Positions 15,911-24,478 of a stretch of 64,000 nt of DNA are shown here, in pieces. The notes below the pieces were generated by a model that saw nothing but the letters and a program-made list of their open reading frames with translations, was not told the DNA's origin and made no database searches. This DNA comes from Bin87 sp964502995 (GTDB taxonomy: Bacteria > Chloroflexota > Dehalococcoidia > Lucifugimonadales > UBA3495), in contig CAZCZB010000003.1 of the NCBI GenBank assembly GCA_964502995.1, positions 55,133 through 119,132 of the forward strand, in the 5' to 3' direction. The stretch's first letter is position 1, and the number at the start of each line of letters is the position of its first letter. A program made the position numbers and the translations under genes.

Positions 15911-15945
15911 TCCCCAACCATTAACAACGGCGGGTACAACAGCGT

Positions 15946-17049
15946 ATGCGAATCACAAACGTGGAAGCGGACATCGTTCGGATTCCTTTGAGCACCAGGT
16001 TCAGCGGCAGCGTCTATCAGATCGAGTCGCGATGCACGATAGTAACGCGGGTACATACGGATGAGGGGCTGGTCAGCGAGGTCTATTCAGGGGACGAGCG
16101 CAGCGGCTACGAACTCCTCAAAGACCTGGTGGTGGGGCCAATGGCGGACGCGGTGAAGGGAGAGGATCCAATGGCCATAGAGCGGTGCTGGCAGAAGATG
16201 TTCGCGCTCACCCCGCAGATCGGCAACAAGGCGATCGCCATGCGCGCCATTGCGGCCATCGACGTGGCGCTGTGGGACATTGCCGGCAAGGCCCTCGGAG
16301 TTCCGGTGCGAACCATGCTGGGAGGTTACGCCGAACGATCGCCGGTGGTCCGGTTCGCCTACTACGTGCAGGGCAGGGACACGGCGTTCATGGTTGAGGA
16401 TCTGGTGCATCAGCGCGAGCGTGGCATAGGCGGCGTCAAGCTCAAGGTCGGCGGCGTTGCGGTGGCCGATGACCTGCTGCGGGTCCGCGCCATCCGCGAC
16501 ACGCTGGGCGACGATTTCATTATCGTCTGCGATGCCAACCAGGCCTGGACGCTGGATGAGGCGCTGGAGTTCGCCGGTCCGGCCAGGGAGATGGGTCTGG
16601 CGTGGCTTGAGGAACCTTGTCGGTGGCAGGACGCGGACAACGACATGCGGCAGGTGCGGCTGCGCACCGGCATTCCGGTGGCCGCGGGCCAGGGCGAGAG
16701 CAGTTCCTGGGGCGGCCAGCGTTTGATGGACACCGAGGCGGTGGACATCCTGAACATCGACGCGGCGATCTGCGGGGGCATCTCGGAGTGGAAACGCGTG
16801 GCCGGCGCCGCCCAGATGCGCGGAGTACGGATGGCGCACCACGAGGAACCCCAGTTGGCGGTGCAACTGCTGCCGGCCCACGCCCACGGCCTGTTTGTCG
16901 AAGTGTTCGAGGAAGAACGGGACCCTGTGTATTACCAACTGAACAGCGTCCTTCCCGAGTGGGACAACGGCGAGATCGTCGCGCCCGATGAGCCAGGCAT
17001 GGGACTGCACCTGGACGCCTCAGTGCTGGAGGAGTACAAGGTGTACTGA
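15946..17049 (+). CDS. Mandelate racemase/muconate lactonizing enzyme family protein (enolase superfamily)
   Basis: Mg-dependent sugar-acid dehydratase or racemase-like enzyme (367 aa). The catalytic KxK is GVKLKVGG (about residue 166). Metal ligands are in CDANQAWT (Asp about 191), WLEEPC (Glu about 217) and GQGESS (Glu about 243). The general base region near AHHEEPQLA has His-His. This gives an MR-like rather than enolase-like active site. The TIM barrel spans residues 130-330. Enolase-superfamily expansion is a known trait of some SAR202 lineages. The exact substrate is not deducible. Confidence 0.88.
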   Translation: MRITNVEADIVRIPLSTRFSGSVYQIESRCTIVTRVHTDEGLVSEVYSGDERSGYELLKDLVVGPMADAVKGEDPMAIERCWQKMFALTPQIGNKAIAMRAIAAIDVALWDIAGKALGVPVRTMLGGYAERSPVVRFAYYVQGRDTAFMVEDLVHQRERGIGGVKLKVGGVAVADDLLRVRAIRDTLGDDFIIVCDANQAWTLDEALEFAGPAREMGLAWLEEPCRWQDADNDMRQVRLRTGIPVAAGQGESSSWGGQRLMDTEAVDILNIDAAICGGISEWKRVAGAAQMRGVRMAHHEEPQLAVQLLPAHAHGLFVEVFEEERDPVYYQLNSVLPEWDNGEIVAPDEPGMGLHLDASVLEEYKVY

Positions 17050-17091
17050 TGTCGTATGGTATGTAATCCAAACACAGGCGGGAACGATTTT

Positions 17092-18060
17092 ATGGCGGAT
17101 CTGGGAACGATTGAACGAGTCGGTCTCGAAACTGTCTGGCCACACGAAGCGCAGGACTTCACACCATGGTTGGCGCAGAATTTAGATCGTCTCGGGGAAA
17201 CCCTTGGCCTTGATTTAGAGTTGAGGGCAGAAGAAGCGGCGGTGGGATTGTTTTCCCTTGACGTACTCGCGCACGATTTGGGAAGCAACCGACCAGTCAT
17301 CATCGAAAATCAATTGACGACAACTGATCATGACCACCTCGGAAAATCCCTAACCTACGCAGCGGGTTACGACGCCTACGCAGTAGTTTGGTTGGCCAGG
17401 TCATTCAGGGATGAACACAGGGCAGCTTTAGATTGGTTGAATCAAAGGACAGGCGACGACACGGCATTTTTTGGTGTGGTTGTTGAAGCGTGGAAGATCG
17501 ACAATTCCCGACCCGCCCCTCACTTCAGTGCAGTTGCGTTCCCCAATGGCTGGCAAAAGCAATCGGCGCGGGGAGATCGCGGTTCGCGCAGGGTTGGAAA
17601 TGTAACTGTAACTGAATTGGGGGAACGTTACCGGAGGTTTTTCCAAGAATTGATCGACACGTTACGGGAAGAGCATAGGTTTACCAATGCACGCATCGGG
17701 CAACCACAAAGTTGGTATAGCTTCAGTTCCGGGACTAGAGGAGTTGGCTACAATGCGTCTTTCAGCCGGCCGCGTGGAATAGCCAGAGTGGAAGTCTACA
17801 TAGATCGCAGCGACCAAGCCCTGAACGAACAACTGTTTGATGCGTTGGAGGATCGTAAAGGAACAATCGAATCGCAGGTTTCCGGGAACTGGGAATGGGA
17901 GCGATTAGATAACCGACGAGCGTGCCGGATCTCAGTCGTACGGGAAGGTAGCATCGACGACGATCCGGAAACCTTGGAGGAGATGAAGCGGTGGATGATA
18001 GAACGTCTATTGTCGTTCAAGGTCGTGTTTGGGCCGCATCTTACGGAGTTGGTTGAGTAG
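17092..18060 (+). CDS. DUF4268-like protein with PD-(D/E)XK nuclease-like N-terminal region
   Basis: A 322-aa protein. The N-terminal half contains VIIENQLTTTDHDHLGKSLT (about 72-91), resembling the E-x-Q core and following tyrosine/glycine motif of restriction-type PD-(D/E)XK folds. The C-terminal half has ARVEVYIDR and RRACRISVVREG, as in DUF4268. Codon use is clearly more A/T-rich than its neighbours (tta, aga, gaa frequent), suggesting recent transfer. The start follows GGGAACG; a further upstream ATG at 17056 is less likely. It may be a defence or mobile-element remnant, but no partner methylase is seen. Confidence 0.65.
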   Translation: MADLGTIERVGLETVWPHEAQDFTPWLAQNLDRLGETLGLDLELRAEEAAVGLFSLDVLAHDLGSNRPVIIENQLTTTDHDHLGKSLTYAAGYDAYAVVWLARSFRDEHRAALDWLNQRTGDDTAFFGVVVEAWKIDNSRPAPHFSAVAFPNGWQKQSARGDRGSRRVGNVTVTELGERYRRFFQELIDTLREEHRFTNARIGQPQSWYSFSSGTRGVGYNASFSRPRGIARVEVYIDRSDQALNEQLFDALEDRKGTIESQVSGNWEWERLDNRRACRISVVREGSIDDDPETLEEMKRWMIERLLSFKVVFGPHLTELVE

Positions 18061-18066
18061 CGAGGC

Positions 18067-19107
18067 ATGACGCCGTCTGCTGAAACCGTGGAATACCAGG
18101 AAGCGCTTGCGCTGGCCTACGAGGCGGGGTGGACCGACGGGCTGCCCGTTGTGCCGCCCACCGCCGGGCGGGTGCTGGAACTCGTGGAGGCGTCAGGCCG
18201 GTCGGCGCTGGAGTTAGTGGGCGAGATTCCGCCGCGCGGCGGTCGTGCCACGGTTGAGAAACTGGCGGCCAACGCGGTGATGGCCGGATGCCTGCCCGAG
18301 TATTTTCCGGTTGTGGTCGCGGCGATTGAGGCGCTGCTGCTGCCGAGGTTCAACTTGGCGTCGGTGCAGTGCTCCACGCATATCGCTACGCCGCTGTTGA
18401 TTGTCAACGGGCCGGCGGCGACCGAGTTGGGTATGAACTCCGCCGGCAACTGCTTTGGACAAGGGAACCGGGCGAATGCCACCATTGGACGGGCGGTCAA
18501 ACTCGCGTTGACCAATCTGGGCGGCGCGCTGCCCGGCGACGAGGACCGCGCCACCTGTGGGCATCCCGGCAAGTACACGTACTGCATCGCCGAGAATGAA
18601 GAGGCGAACCCGTGGGAACCGTACCACGTCGAGCGCGGTTTCGACGCGAACCGGTCCGTGGTGACGGTTCACCCGGCCGAAGCGCCGCATAACCTCAACA
18701 ACCACGGCGCCGACAACCCCAGGGATCTGCTGACGACGTTCGCGGTATCCATGGCCATACCGGGATGCAACAACATCAACGTGATGGGGGACGTGCTGCT
18801 GGTGCTAGGGCCGGAACACGCGGAGATCATCGCCAGCGCGGGTTGGAGCAAGAACGACGTGCGTTCGTACCTGTACGAGTTGGCGCGCCAGCCGTTATCG
18901 TTGCTGAAGCTGGGCGGAATCCACGGGCGGCATACCCACAGGAACACGCTGTGGCCGCGGTGGATTGACCGCGGGGATGACAACGCCATGGTGCCGCTGG
19001 TGCGCCGGCCGGAAGACATCCATATAATGGTCGCGAGCGGACCCGGGCGGCACTCAGTGTACATTCCCGGTTGGGGTTCCCGTATCACGTCGGCCCCGGT
19101 CGGATAG
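18067..19107 (+). CDS. Conserved hypothetical protein, probable partner of the UGSC selenoprotein
   Basis: A 346-aa protein with no named domain that I can assign. It opens YEAGWTDGLPVVPPTAGRV (about 18-36), then has EIPPRGGRATVEKLAANAVM, three cysteines around MAGCLPEY, VQCSTHIA and GNCFGQG, and ATCGHPGKYTYC followed by ENEEANPWEP. The pattern belongs to a family I know only as hypothetical and often near UGSC genes. No signal peptide or membrane segment is seen. It is 38 bases upstream of the UGSC gene in the same direction, so co-expression is likely. The cysteines suggest a redox or metal role, which is inference. Confidence 0.7.
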   Translation: MTPSAETVEYQEALALAYEAGWTDGLPVVPPTAGRVLELVEASGRSALELVGEIPPRGGRATVEKLAANAVMAGCLPEYFPVVVAAIEALLLPRFNLASVQCSTHIATPLLIVNGPAATELGMNSAGNCFGQGNRANATIGRAVKLALTNLGGALPGDEDRATCGHPGKYTYCIAENEEANPWEPYHVERGFDANRSVVTVHPAEAPHNLNNHGADNPRDLLTTFAVSMAIPGCNNINVMGDVLLVLGPEHAEIIASAGWSKNDVRSYLYELARQPLSLLKLGGIHGRHTHRNTLWPRWIDRGDDNAMVPLVRRPEDIHIMVASGPGRHSVYIPGWGSRITSAPVG

Positions 19108-19145
19108 CCGGATGACCGATTTCAAGCATCAGGACGGAAAAGCGC

Positions 19146-19721
19146 ATGACGATCACAGATGCACAGACGAACCTGCAGGCGCGGATTGCCGCGCTGGGCC
19201 TGGTTGACCCCACCGACCGGCAGGAAGAACCGGAGCGTGTGGCGGCCACTCCGCTGGAAACCCTGGAGGGATTGACGGGCGGGTTCCTCGATAACCGAAA
19301 GGGAAACGCCGACGTGATTCTCGAAGCCATCCGGCAACGGTTGGACGATGGTTACGGCATGACCGACTCTCTGGTGCGCTCGAAATGGGTGTTTTCCGCG
19401 CCGGCCGCGCCCGAGATAATCGATGAGTTGGCCAAATGTGATTTTGTGGTTTCAGCCGTTGGCGATTGAGGAAGCTGTGTCGCGCGCAGTTTGCGCGATG
19501 CAGTGGAACTGGAAGATCGCGGGGTGCGGACCGTGGTGGTGCATACCCAGGCGTTCCGTTCGGCGGCGGAGCAGCACGTCGTATCCCTGGGACGGCCCGA
19601 CTACGCAGGCTCGGTGTACCTGCAGCACCCGGTGGCAGCCCTGGACCCGGCCGCCATCGCGCAACGAGTGGACGCGGTGATTCCGGACATCGTGGCCGCC
19701 TTGCAGGGGCACTCCGGATAG
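19146..19721 (+). CDS. UGSC family selenoprotein (in-frame TGA read as selenocysteine)
   Basis: The frame from the ATG reads 107 codons to CDFVVSAVGD, then TGA GGA AGC TGT (U-G-S-C, residues 108-111). It continues in the same frame for 80 more codons to a TAG. The UGSC motif gives the family its name, and residue 108 is selenocysteine in its selenoprotein members. Downstream RSLRDAVELEDRG and TVVVHTQAF are well-formed protein. A hairpin suited to a bacterial SECIS begins 5 bases after the TGA. The UxxC motif implies a thioredoxin-like redox role. Ordinary annotation would split this into a truncated 107-aa gene and a fragment. The family is thought to act in redox chemistry of unknown substrate. 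Confidence 0.88.
19475..19503 (+). promoter_or_regulatory. Bacterial SECIS element for the UGSC selenoprotein
   Basis: CTGTGTCGCGC, loop GCAGTTT, GCGCGATGCAG: eleven consecutive pairs including two G-U wobbles. The seven-base loop contains GU, which starts 17 bases after the TGA at 19467-19469. Spacing and loop fit SelB-recognised bacterial SECIS hairpins, which lie within the coding region just after the Sec codon. Confidence 0.78.
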
Positions 19722-19762
19722 GGGCGAACGATTTTCGGCGCCACGCAAAATCGCCGGTGGTT

Positions 19763-20944
19763 TCAGATTCCCCGCTCGGCCACCCAGCGGTGTTTCTGGG
19801 ATTGACGCTGGGCCTCGTTGGTGGGTCGGTAGGTCGCGAGGAAGTTGGCGCGGAAATCCGCAAACCGGTTGGCGGCGATGGCGTCGCGCACATCGGCCAT
19901 CAGACGCAGTACGAATCGCAGGTTGTGAATCGACGCCAGACGCGGCCCCAGCATTTCGCGGGCCTTGAACAGGTGGCGGAGATAGGCTGCCGAGTAGTTG
20001 GCGCAGGCGAAGCAGTCGCAGCCGTCGTCCAGCGGTGAATCCTGTTCGGCGTAGCGGCTGTTGGCGATGTTGATCCGGCCCGTCGGCGTGAACAATGCCC
20101 CGTTGCGGGCAACCCGGGTGGGCAGCACGCAGTCGAACATGTCCACACCCAGGGCAACCGAGTTCACCAGGTCTTCCGGAGAACCGACGCCCATCAGGTA
20201 CCGGGGCTTGTCTGTGGGCAAACCGGCGCAGACCTGCTCGGTCACCGCGTGCATCTCTGCCTTGGTCTCGCCAACCGCCAGCCCGCCGATGGCATAGCCG
20301 TCGAAGGGTATGCTCGTGATGAACTCCGTGGACTCGACTCGCAGATCGGGGATGGTGCCGCCCTGGACTATTCCGAAAAGCGCCTGTCGCCCGGCGTTTG
20401 GGCTGGCGGCGTGCGTTTCGTAGCACTGGCCGGCCCAGCGGTGCGTGCGGTACATGGCGTCGCGCACGGACTGAGGCTCTCCGGCGGAGAAGACGCACTG
20501 GTCGAAGCACATGATGATATCGGCGCCGATTCCGTGCTGATTCTCGATGGCCGACTCCGGGGTGAAGACATGCTGGCTGCCGTCGATGTGAGAACGGAAA
20601 GTGATTCCGGCGTCGTCAACCTTGCGCAGGGAACCCATGCTGAACGCCTGGTACCCGCCGCTGTCGGTGAGGATGGGGCCGTCCCATCCCATGAACCGGT
20701 GCAACCCCCCTGCGTTCTGAACCCGACGGACGCCTGGGCGCAGGTACAGGTGATAGGCGTTGCTCAAAACGGTCTGTGCGCCAAGGGATCTAACCTCGTC
20801 GAAAGTCAGCCCCTTTACCGTGGCCTGGGTGGCGACGGGCATGAACATGGGCGTTTGCGCCGAACCATGGGGCGTGGTAATCTGCCCGCGCCGGGCAGCG
20901 CCGTCGGAGGCGAGCAGTTGGAAGTTCACGGGGCCTGAAGTCAT
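19763..20944 (-). CDS. tgt: tRNA-guanine (queuine) transglycosylase
   Basis: Exchanges G34 for preQ1 in GUN-anticodon tRNAs (393 aa). It has the nucleophile and substrate motifs MGWDGPILTDSGGYQAFSMG, FDQC, FGIVQGG and GYAIGGLAVGE. The zinc site is CDCFACANYSAAYLRHL (Cys-Cys-Cys-His). The frame is open 12 codons upstream, but MTSGPVNF at 20944 matches the family start. No other queuosine gene lies in the window. Confidence 0.97.
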   Translation of the reverse strand: MTSGPVNFQLLASDGAARRGQITTPHGSAQTPMFMPVATQATVKGLTFDEVRSLGAQTVLSNAYHLYLRPGVRRVQNAGGLHRFMGWDGPILTDSGGYQAFSMGSLRKVDDAGITFRSHIDGSQHVFTPESAIENQHGIGADIIMCFDQCVFSAGEPQSVRDAMYRTHRWAGQCYETHAASPNAGRQALFGIVQGGTIPDLRVESTEFITSIPFDGYAIGGLAVGETKAEMHAVTEQVCAGLPTDKPRYLMGVGSPEDLVNSVALGVDMFDCVLPTRVARNGALFTPTGRINIANSRYAEQDSPLDDGCDCFACANYSAAYLRHLFKAREMLGPRLASIHNLRFVLRLMADVRDAIAANRFADFRANFLATYRPTNEAQRQSQKHRWVAERGI

Positions 20945-21039
20945 GCAATCCAATGTACTAGCGCCACCGTGACAACGCAACGAGATACGCTCGGCGCATC
21001 CCCGTCGCCGATACAGCGCAATCGAGTTAAATCGCGCAG

Positions 21040-21225
21040 ATGCCCGCCGCAGTTGCAGATTTCCTCATCTCACTGACCGAGCACAAATTGCTGTGGTCGG
21101 TTTCGGTCATTGTGGCCATGGCGGTCACCGCGGCCGTCCTGTACACGTTTTGGGATATGGTGGGCCGCGCCATTACCCTGGTGACCCGGACGCTGAGCCG
21201 AGGCCGGGCCGGGGACAGGCGTTAA
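21040..21225 (+). CDS. Small single-pass membrane protein upstream of the TSUP exporter
   Basis: A 61-aa protein with one clear transmembrane helix (LLWSVSVIVAMAVTAAVLYT, about 17-36) and a basic, Arg-rich C-terminus (TRTLSRGRAGDRR), which predicts the C-terminus inside. I do not recognise it. Its TAA is followed directly by the GTG of the TSUP gene in the same frame, with no spacer, so the two are co-translated. It is plausibly an accessory subunit of the exporter, by position only. Confidence 0.62.
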   Translation: MPAAVADFLISLTEHKLLWSVSVIVAMAVTAAVLYTFWDMVGRAITLVTRTLSRGRAGDRR

Positions 21226-22320
21226 GTGTATTTTCCGATATCCGACGTAACCGTTTCACCCGCGCTGCTGGCCCTCCTGGGAATCGTCGTGGGGACGATG
21301 ACCGGGTTTTTTGGCGTGGGCGGCGGTTTCCTGATCACCGGCGGCCTGCTGGTGCTTGGCGTGCCGACCATCTACGCGGTGGGAACGGGATTGCTGATGG
21401 TGATGGGAACGGCGATCACCAGCACGCTGCGCCATCGTCGCCTGGGGAATGTGGACCTGCGGCTGGCGATCCTGATCGTGTGCGGCACCATACCCGGGGT
21501 TTTCGCCGGCGAACGGGTTAATGCGACGCTGGAGGAGGCCGGGATTGCGGGGCCCGTGATCGGCGCGGTGTACTTCGTGCTGCTGCTCAGCCTGGGCACG
21601 CTGATGGTCAGCAACTGGCTGCGCACGATGCGCTACAGGCCGAGCGGCTCGGATTTGGGCCGGTTCCCACGATGGTTCCAAAGCGTGCGGCTTGGCCCGG
21701 GCCGGCTGACGGTGCCGGGATTTGGAGAGGTGAACCTGCGGCCTGCCTTCCCGAATGCCGGGATAGCGGAAATGTCGGCCTTTGTCCCCGTTTTGACCGG
21801 ACTGACCATCGGGTTCATTGCGGCTCTGCTGGGCGCCGGCGGCGGTTTCCTGCTGATGCCTTTCCTGGTTTATGGTCTGGGGATTCCGCCGGCCGTGGCC
21901 ATTGGGACCGACCTGTTCCAGATCATCATCACCGGAACCCTGGGCGCGTTCCTGTATTCGCTGAGCGGGAGCGTGGACCCGGTGATCGCGATCATAATGT
22001 TCTCAGCCGCGTCGGTGGGGACCCAGATCGGAGCGTTGGCGACCCGTTTTGTGAACTCGGCGCGGATACTGGGGTTGTTCGGGCTCACGGTGCTGAACGC
22101 CGGCGTCGCCGTGGGCATCGGGCAGTTGGCGCGCCTTGTCAATTCCGACGAACTGGTCCAGGTTGGTCAACTGCTGCTGTTGGGCGTCTCGGGACTGGTG
22201 GCGCTGACCATCGTCGCGTTGTTGGTGATCGCGGTGTTGACCCAGATACGCCGGGGCCGCCGCCTCGCGCGGCTGCGGGAGACCCGCAGCGCGGGACGAA
22301 TCGCCGCCGAGGGAGACTGA
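21226..22320 (+). CDS. Sulfite exporter TauE/SafE (TSUP) family membrane protein
   Basis: Putative anion (often sulfite or organosulfonate) exporter, 364 aa, with two homologous halves. Half one starts IVVGTMTGFFGVGGGFLI (about residues 19-36) and half two IGFIAALLGAGGGFLLMPF (about 202-220). Each has the GxxGxGGG motif, in about eight helices with a basic loop between them. The start is GTG immediately after the previous stop. Other sulfur genes in the window (rhodanese, OsmC, MetE-like) make sulfite-type substrates plausible. Confidence 0.85.
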   Translation: MYFPISDVTVSPALLALLGIVVGTMTGFFGVGGGFLITGGLLVLGVPTIYAVGTGLLMVMGTAITSTLRHRRLGNVDLRLAILIVCGTIPGVFAGERVNATLEEAGIAGPVIGAVYFVLLLSLGTLMVSNWLRTMRYRPSGSDLGRFPRWFQSVRLGPGRLTVPGFGEVNLRPAFPNAGIAEMSAFVPVLTGLTIGFIAALLGAGGGFLLMPFLVYGLGIPPAVAIGTDLFQIIITGTLGAFLYSLSGSVDPVIAIIMFSAASVGTQIGALATRFVNSARILGLFGLTVLNAGVAVGIGQLARLVNSDELVQVGQLLLLGVSGLVALTIVALLVIAVLTQIRRGRRLARLRETRSAGRIAAEGD

Positions 22321-22329
22321 CGGAGGTCG

Positions 22330-23430
22330 TCAGTCGGTCAACCAGGTCAGCGTGTCGTCCACGATTTCCGTGGGAACGTCGCGGCGAACCGTGGCCTTGC
22401 CGACTTCTTCCAGGAGGACCCAGCGGTTCGCGCCACCGACGGTCTTCTTGTCCAGTGACATTGCGCCCCTGACTGCGTCCAGGTCAACGCCGGCGGCGGT
22501 GATGGGAAGGTTGAAGCGCAGCAGCAATTCGCGCTGGCGGTCGAGCAGGTCGTTGTCGATCATGCCCATCTCGCGGGCGATGCGTCCGGCGCCCATCATG
22601 CCGACCGACACGCCCTCGCCGTGCATGAACCGGCCGTATTCGGTCGAGGCTTCCAGCGCGTGCCCGATGGTGTGTCCGTAGTTCAGCAGGATGCGGATGT
22701 CCAGGGTTTCCCGTTCGTCCTGGCTCACGATGTCGGCCTTGATGGCCATGCTGCGGCGTATGACCTCGGTGGATATTTCGGGTTCGATTTCCATCAACGC
22801 ATCGGCGTTTTCCTCGAACACATCGACCAGCGACGGGTCGAGGATGAGGCCGTGTTTGATTGCCTCGGCCCAGCCCTCGGAAAGTTCCCGCTTGCCCAGC
22901 GTGGACAAGGTTTGCACGTCGGCCAGAACGGCGCGAGGCTGGTAGAAAGCGCCCACCATGTTCTTGGCCTGGGGCAGATTGACCGCCACCTTGCCGCCGA
23001 TGGACGCGTCGACCATTGCGGCCATGCTGGTGGGAACCTGCACGAATGGGACGCCACGAAGGAACGTGCTGGCGATGAACCCGCCCAGATCGCCCGAGAC
23101 TCCGCCGCCGATGGCGATGATGGGCTGGCCGCGCTCGGCTTTCAACCCCACCAGCCACTCGTAGATCTCCTGGGCCTGTTGGAACGACTTGCTGGTTTCG
23201 CCGGCCGGGATTACGAAACAATGGGCGGCGATTCCGGCGCGCTGCAACGCCCATTGCGCGTTGCGACCGTAGGGGCGCATGACGTTTTCGTCGGTGATGA
23301 TGTAGGCCGTGTTCCCCAGGCCCAACTCCTTGATGTGCTCACCGAGACGGTCGATGACGCCCCAACCGGCGATTACGGGATAACTGCCGCCGGAATGGTG
23401 AACGGTTGCGGCGAGATCAGGGCTGGTCAT
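22330..23430 (-). CDS. aroB: 3-Dehydroquinate synthase
   Basis: Second step of the shikimate pathway, converting DAHP to 3-dehydroquinate with NAD and a divalent metal (366 aa). Motifs include IAIGGGVSGDLGGFIASTFL (about 106-125), VPTSMAAMVDASIGGKVAVN, the metal-site SEGWAEAIKHG and LNYGHTIGHALE. Its start overlaps the end of aroK by 14 bases, so shikimate kinase is translated first and the two are coupled. Confidence 0.97.
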   Translation of the reverse strand: MTSPDLAATVHHSGGSYPVIAGWGVIDRLGEHIKELGLGNTAYIITDENVMRPYGRNAQWALQRAGIAAHCFVIPAGETSKSFQQAQEIYEWLVGLKAERGQPIIAIGGGVSGDLGGFIASTFLRGVPFVQVPTSMAAMVDASIGGKVAVNLPQAKNMVGAFYQPRAVLADVQTLSTLGKRELSEGWAEAIKHGLILDPSLVDVFEENADALMEIEPEISTEVIRRSMAIKADIVSQDERETLDIRILLNYGHTIGHALEASTEYGRFMHGEGVSVGMMGAGRIAREMGMIDNDLLDRQRELLLRFNLPITAAGVDLDAVRGAMSLDKKTVGGANRWVLLEEVGKATVRRDVPTEIVDDTLTWLTD

Positions 23431-23998
23431 AAGAGCCTCCGGTTGTTGGAGTAGGGGTGTTGTTCAATTGAGGGCGGGATGATCCGTAGATTTGCAGAAT
23501 CGCGTCCGCCACCTGTTCCGGCGTGCGCTCGTCGGTGGCGACGGAATGGTGAGCGTGGGCGTAGGCGCTGGCCCGTTCTTCCAACAGTTCGCGGATTCGG
23601 TCCAGCGGGTCGCCGCCGCCGAGCATGGGGCGCACCGCCGCGTTGGGGCTGCCGCGGGTTATGCGATGGTGGATGGTCTCCGGCAAGGCGGTGAGACAGA
23701 ATACCGTGCCGCTTTCCAGCAACACCTGGCGCGTCAGTTCCTGGGCAAACGCGCCTCCGCCGGCCGAGATCACGTTGTTGCCCCCTTCGCACAGCGTCAA
23801 AGCGGCGTGGCGCTCCATGGCCCTGAAAACAGCCTCCCCCTCCTCGCTGAAGATGCGATGGATGGGTTTCCGCGCCCGCCTCACAATTTCCTCGTCGATG
23901 TCGGCCATCCGACGGCCGGTGAGACGCGCGATGATCCGGCCGACGTGGCTTTTGCCCGTCGCCATGAACCCGACGAGGATGATGTTATCCGCGACCAT
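23417..23998 (-). CDS. aroK: Shikimate kinase
   Basis: Phosphorylates shikimate (193 aa). The P-loop is GFMATGKS (residues 10-17), with the substrate Asp and Arg in MADIDEEIVRR, GGGAFAQ for the shikimate-binding glycine run, and RPMLGG in the lid. The C-terminal extension from about residue 170 (SSRPQLNN onwards) covers the aroB start and may be disordered. Confidence 0.95.
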   Translation of the reverse strand: MVADNIILVGFMATGKSHVGRIIARLTGRRMADIDEEIVRRARKPIHRIFSEEGEAVFRAMERHAALTLCEGGNNVISAGGGAFAQELTRQVLLESGTVFCLTALPETIHHRITRGSPNAAVRPMLGGGDPLDRIRELLEERASAYAHAHHSVATDERTPEQVADAILQIYGSSRPQLNNTPTPTTGGSYDQP

Positions 23999-24009
23999 GT
24001 CGGGGCGAG

Positions 24010-24411
24010 TTACGCAGGACGCGGGGGCGCCGGAGCGTAACCGGACGCGGTGCAGAACTCCACGCTATTGCCATCCGGATCCTCGATGAAGAAATACGCT
24101 TGACCGTCGTAACGGACTCCGCCGCGCAGGGCTTCGAAGCCGTTGCTCTCCAGGGTTTCGCGGGTGGCCTCAAGGTCATCGACCTGGAAAGCGTGGCGAA
24201 TGTTGCCCGGCTTGGCCGGCGCTTCGTCGGTTTCGATGAGGTGAACCATCACGCCGTTTTCCAGTTGCAGCCAGGTTATGGCCGGGTTGTCCACCTGGCT
24301 CTGGATCTGCTTGATGCCGAGCAGGTTGTTGTAAAACTCCATGGCCCGGGCGGTGTCCTTGACCATAGTGGTGACATGGTTGATCTGGCGGATCTGAATC
24401 TGGGCGGCCAT
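24010..24411 (-). CDS. VOC family protein (glyoxalase/bleomycin resistance fold)
   Basis: A 133-aa vicinal oxygen chelate protein made of two beta-alpha-beta-beta-beta units. It has INHVTTMVKDTARAMEFYNN (metal His about residue 10), MVHLIET (about 50), NIRHAFQVDD and the last ligand in FFIEDPDGNSVEF (Glu about 121). It is likely a metal-dependent lyase, isomerase or dioxygenase. The ATG at 24411 is chosen from the family N-terminus. It sits 12 bases after the aroK start region in reverse order and is separate from that operon. Confidence 0.85.
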   Translation of the reverse strand: MAAQIQIRQINHVTTMVKDTARAMEFYNNLLGIKQIQSQVDNPAITWLQLENGVMVHLIETDEAPAKPGNIRHAFQVDDLEATRETLESNGFEALRGGVRYDGQAYFFIEDPDGNSVEFCTASGYAPAPPRPA

Positions 24412-24478
24412 AGTGTGCCTCCGTGGATTGTGTGCGGTTATTATGCCATACGGCAGCCGGCGGCGGATGCAATGATGG

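Noticed and set aside
17047..17049. TGA at the end of the enolase-superfamily gene as a Sec codon
   Set aside because: The frame meets another stop within a few codons and the protein is already full length.
17056..17091. Upstream ATG (17056) as start of the DUF4268-like protein
   Set aside because: The later ATG has a ribosome-binding site and matches the family-like start; the extra 12 residues look non-coding.
21226..21228. In-frame fusion of the small membrane protein with the TSUP exporter by stop read-through
   Set aside because: The stop is TAA, not TGA, and the following GTG supports independent initiation.
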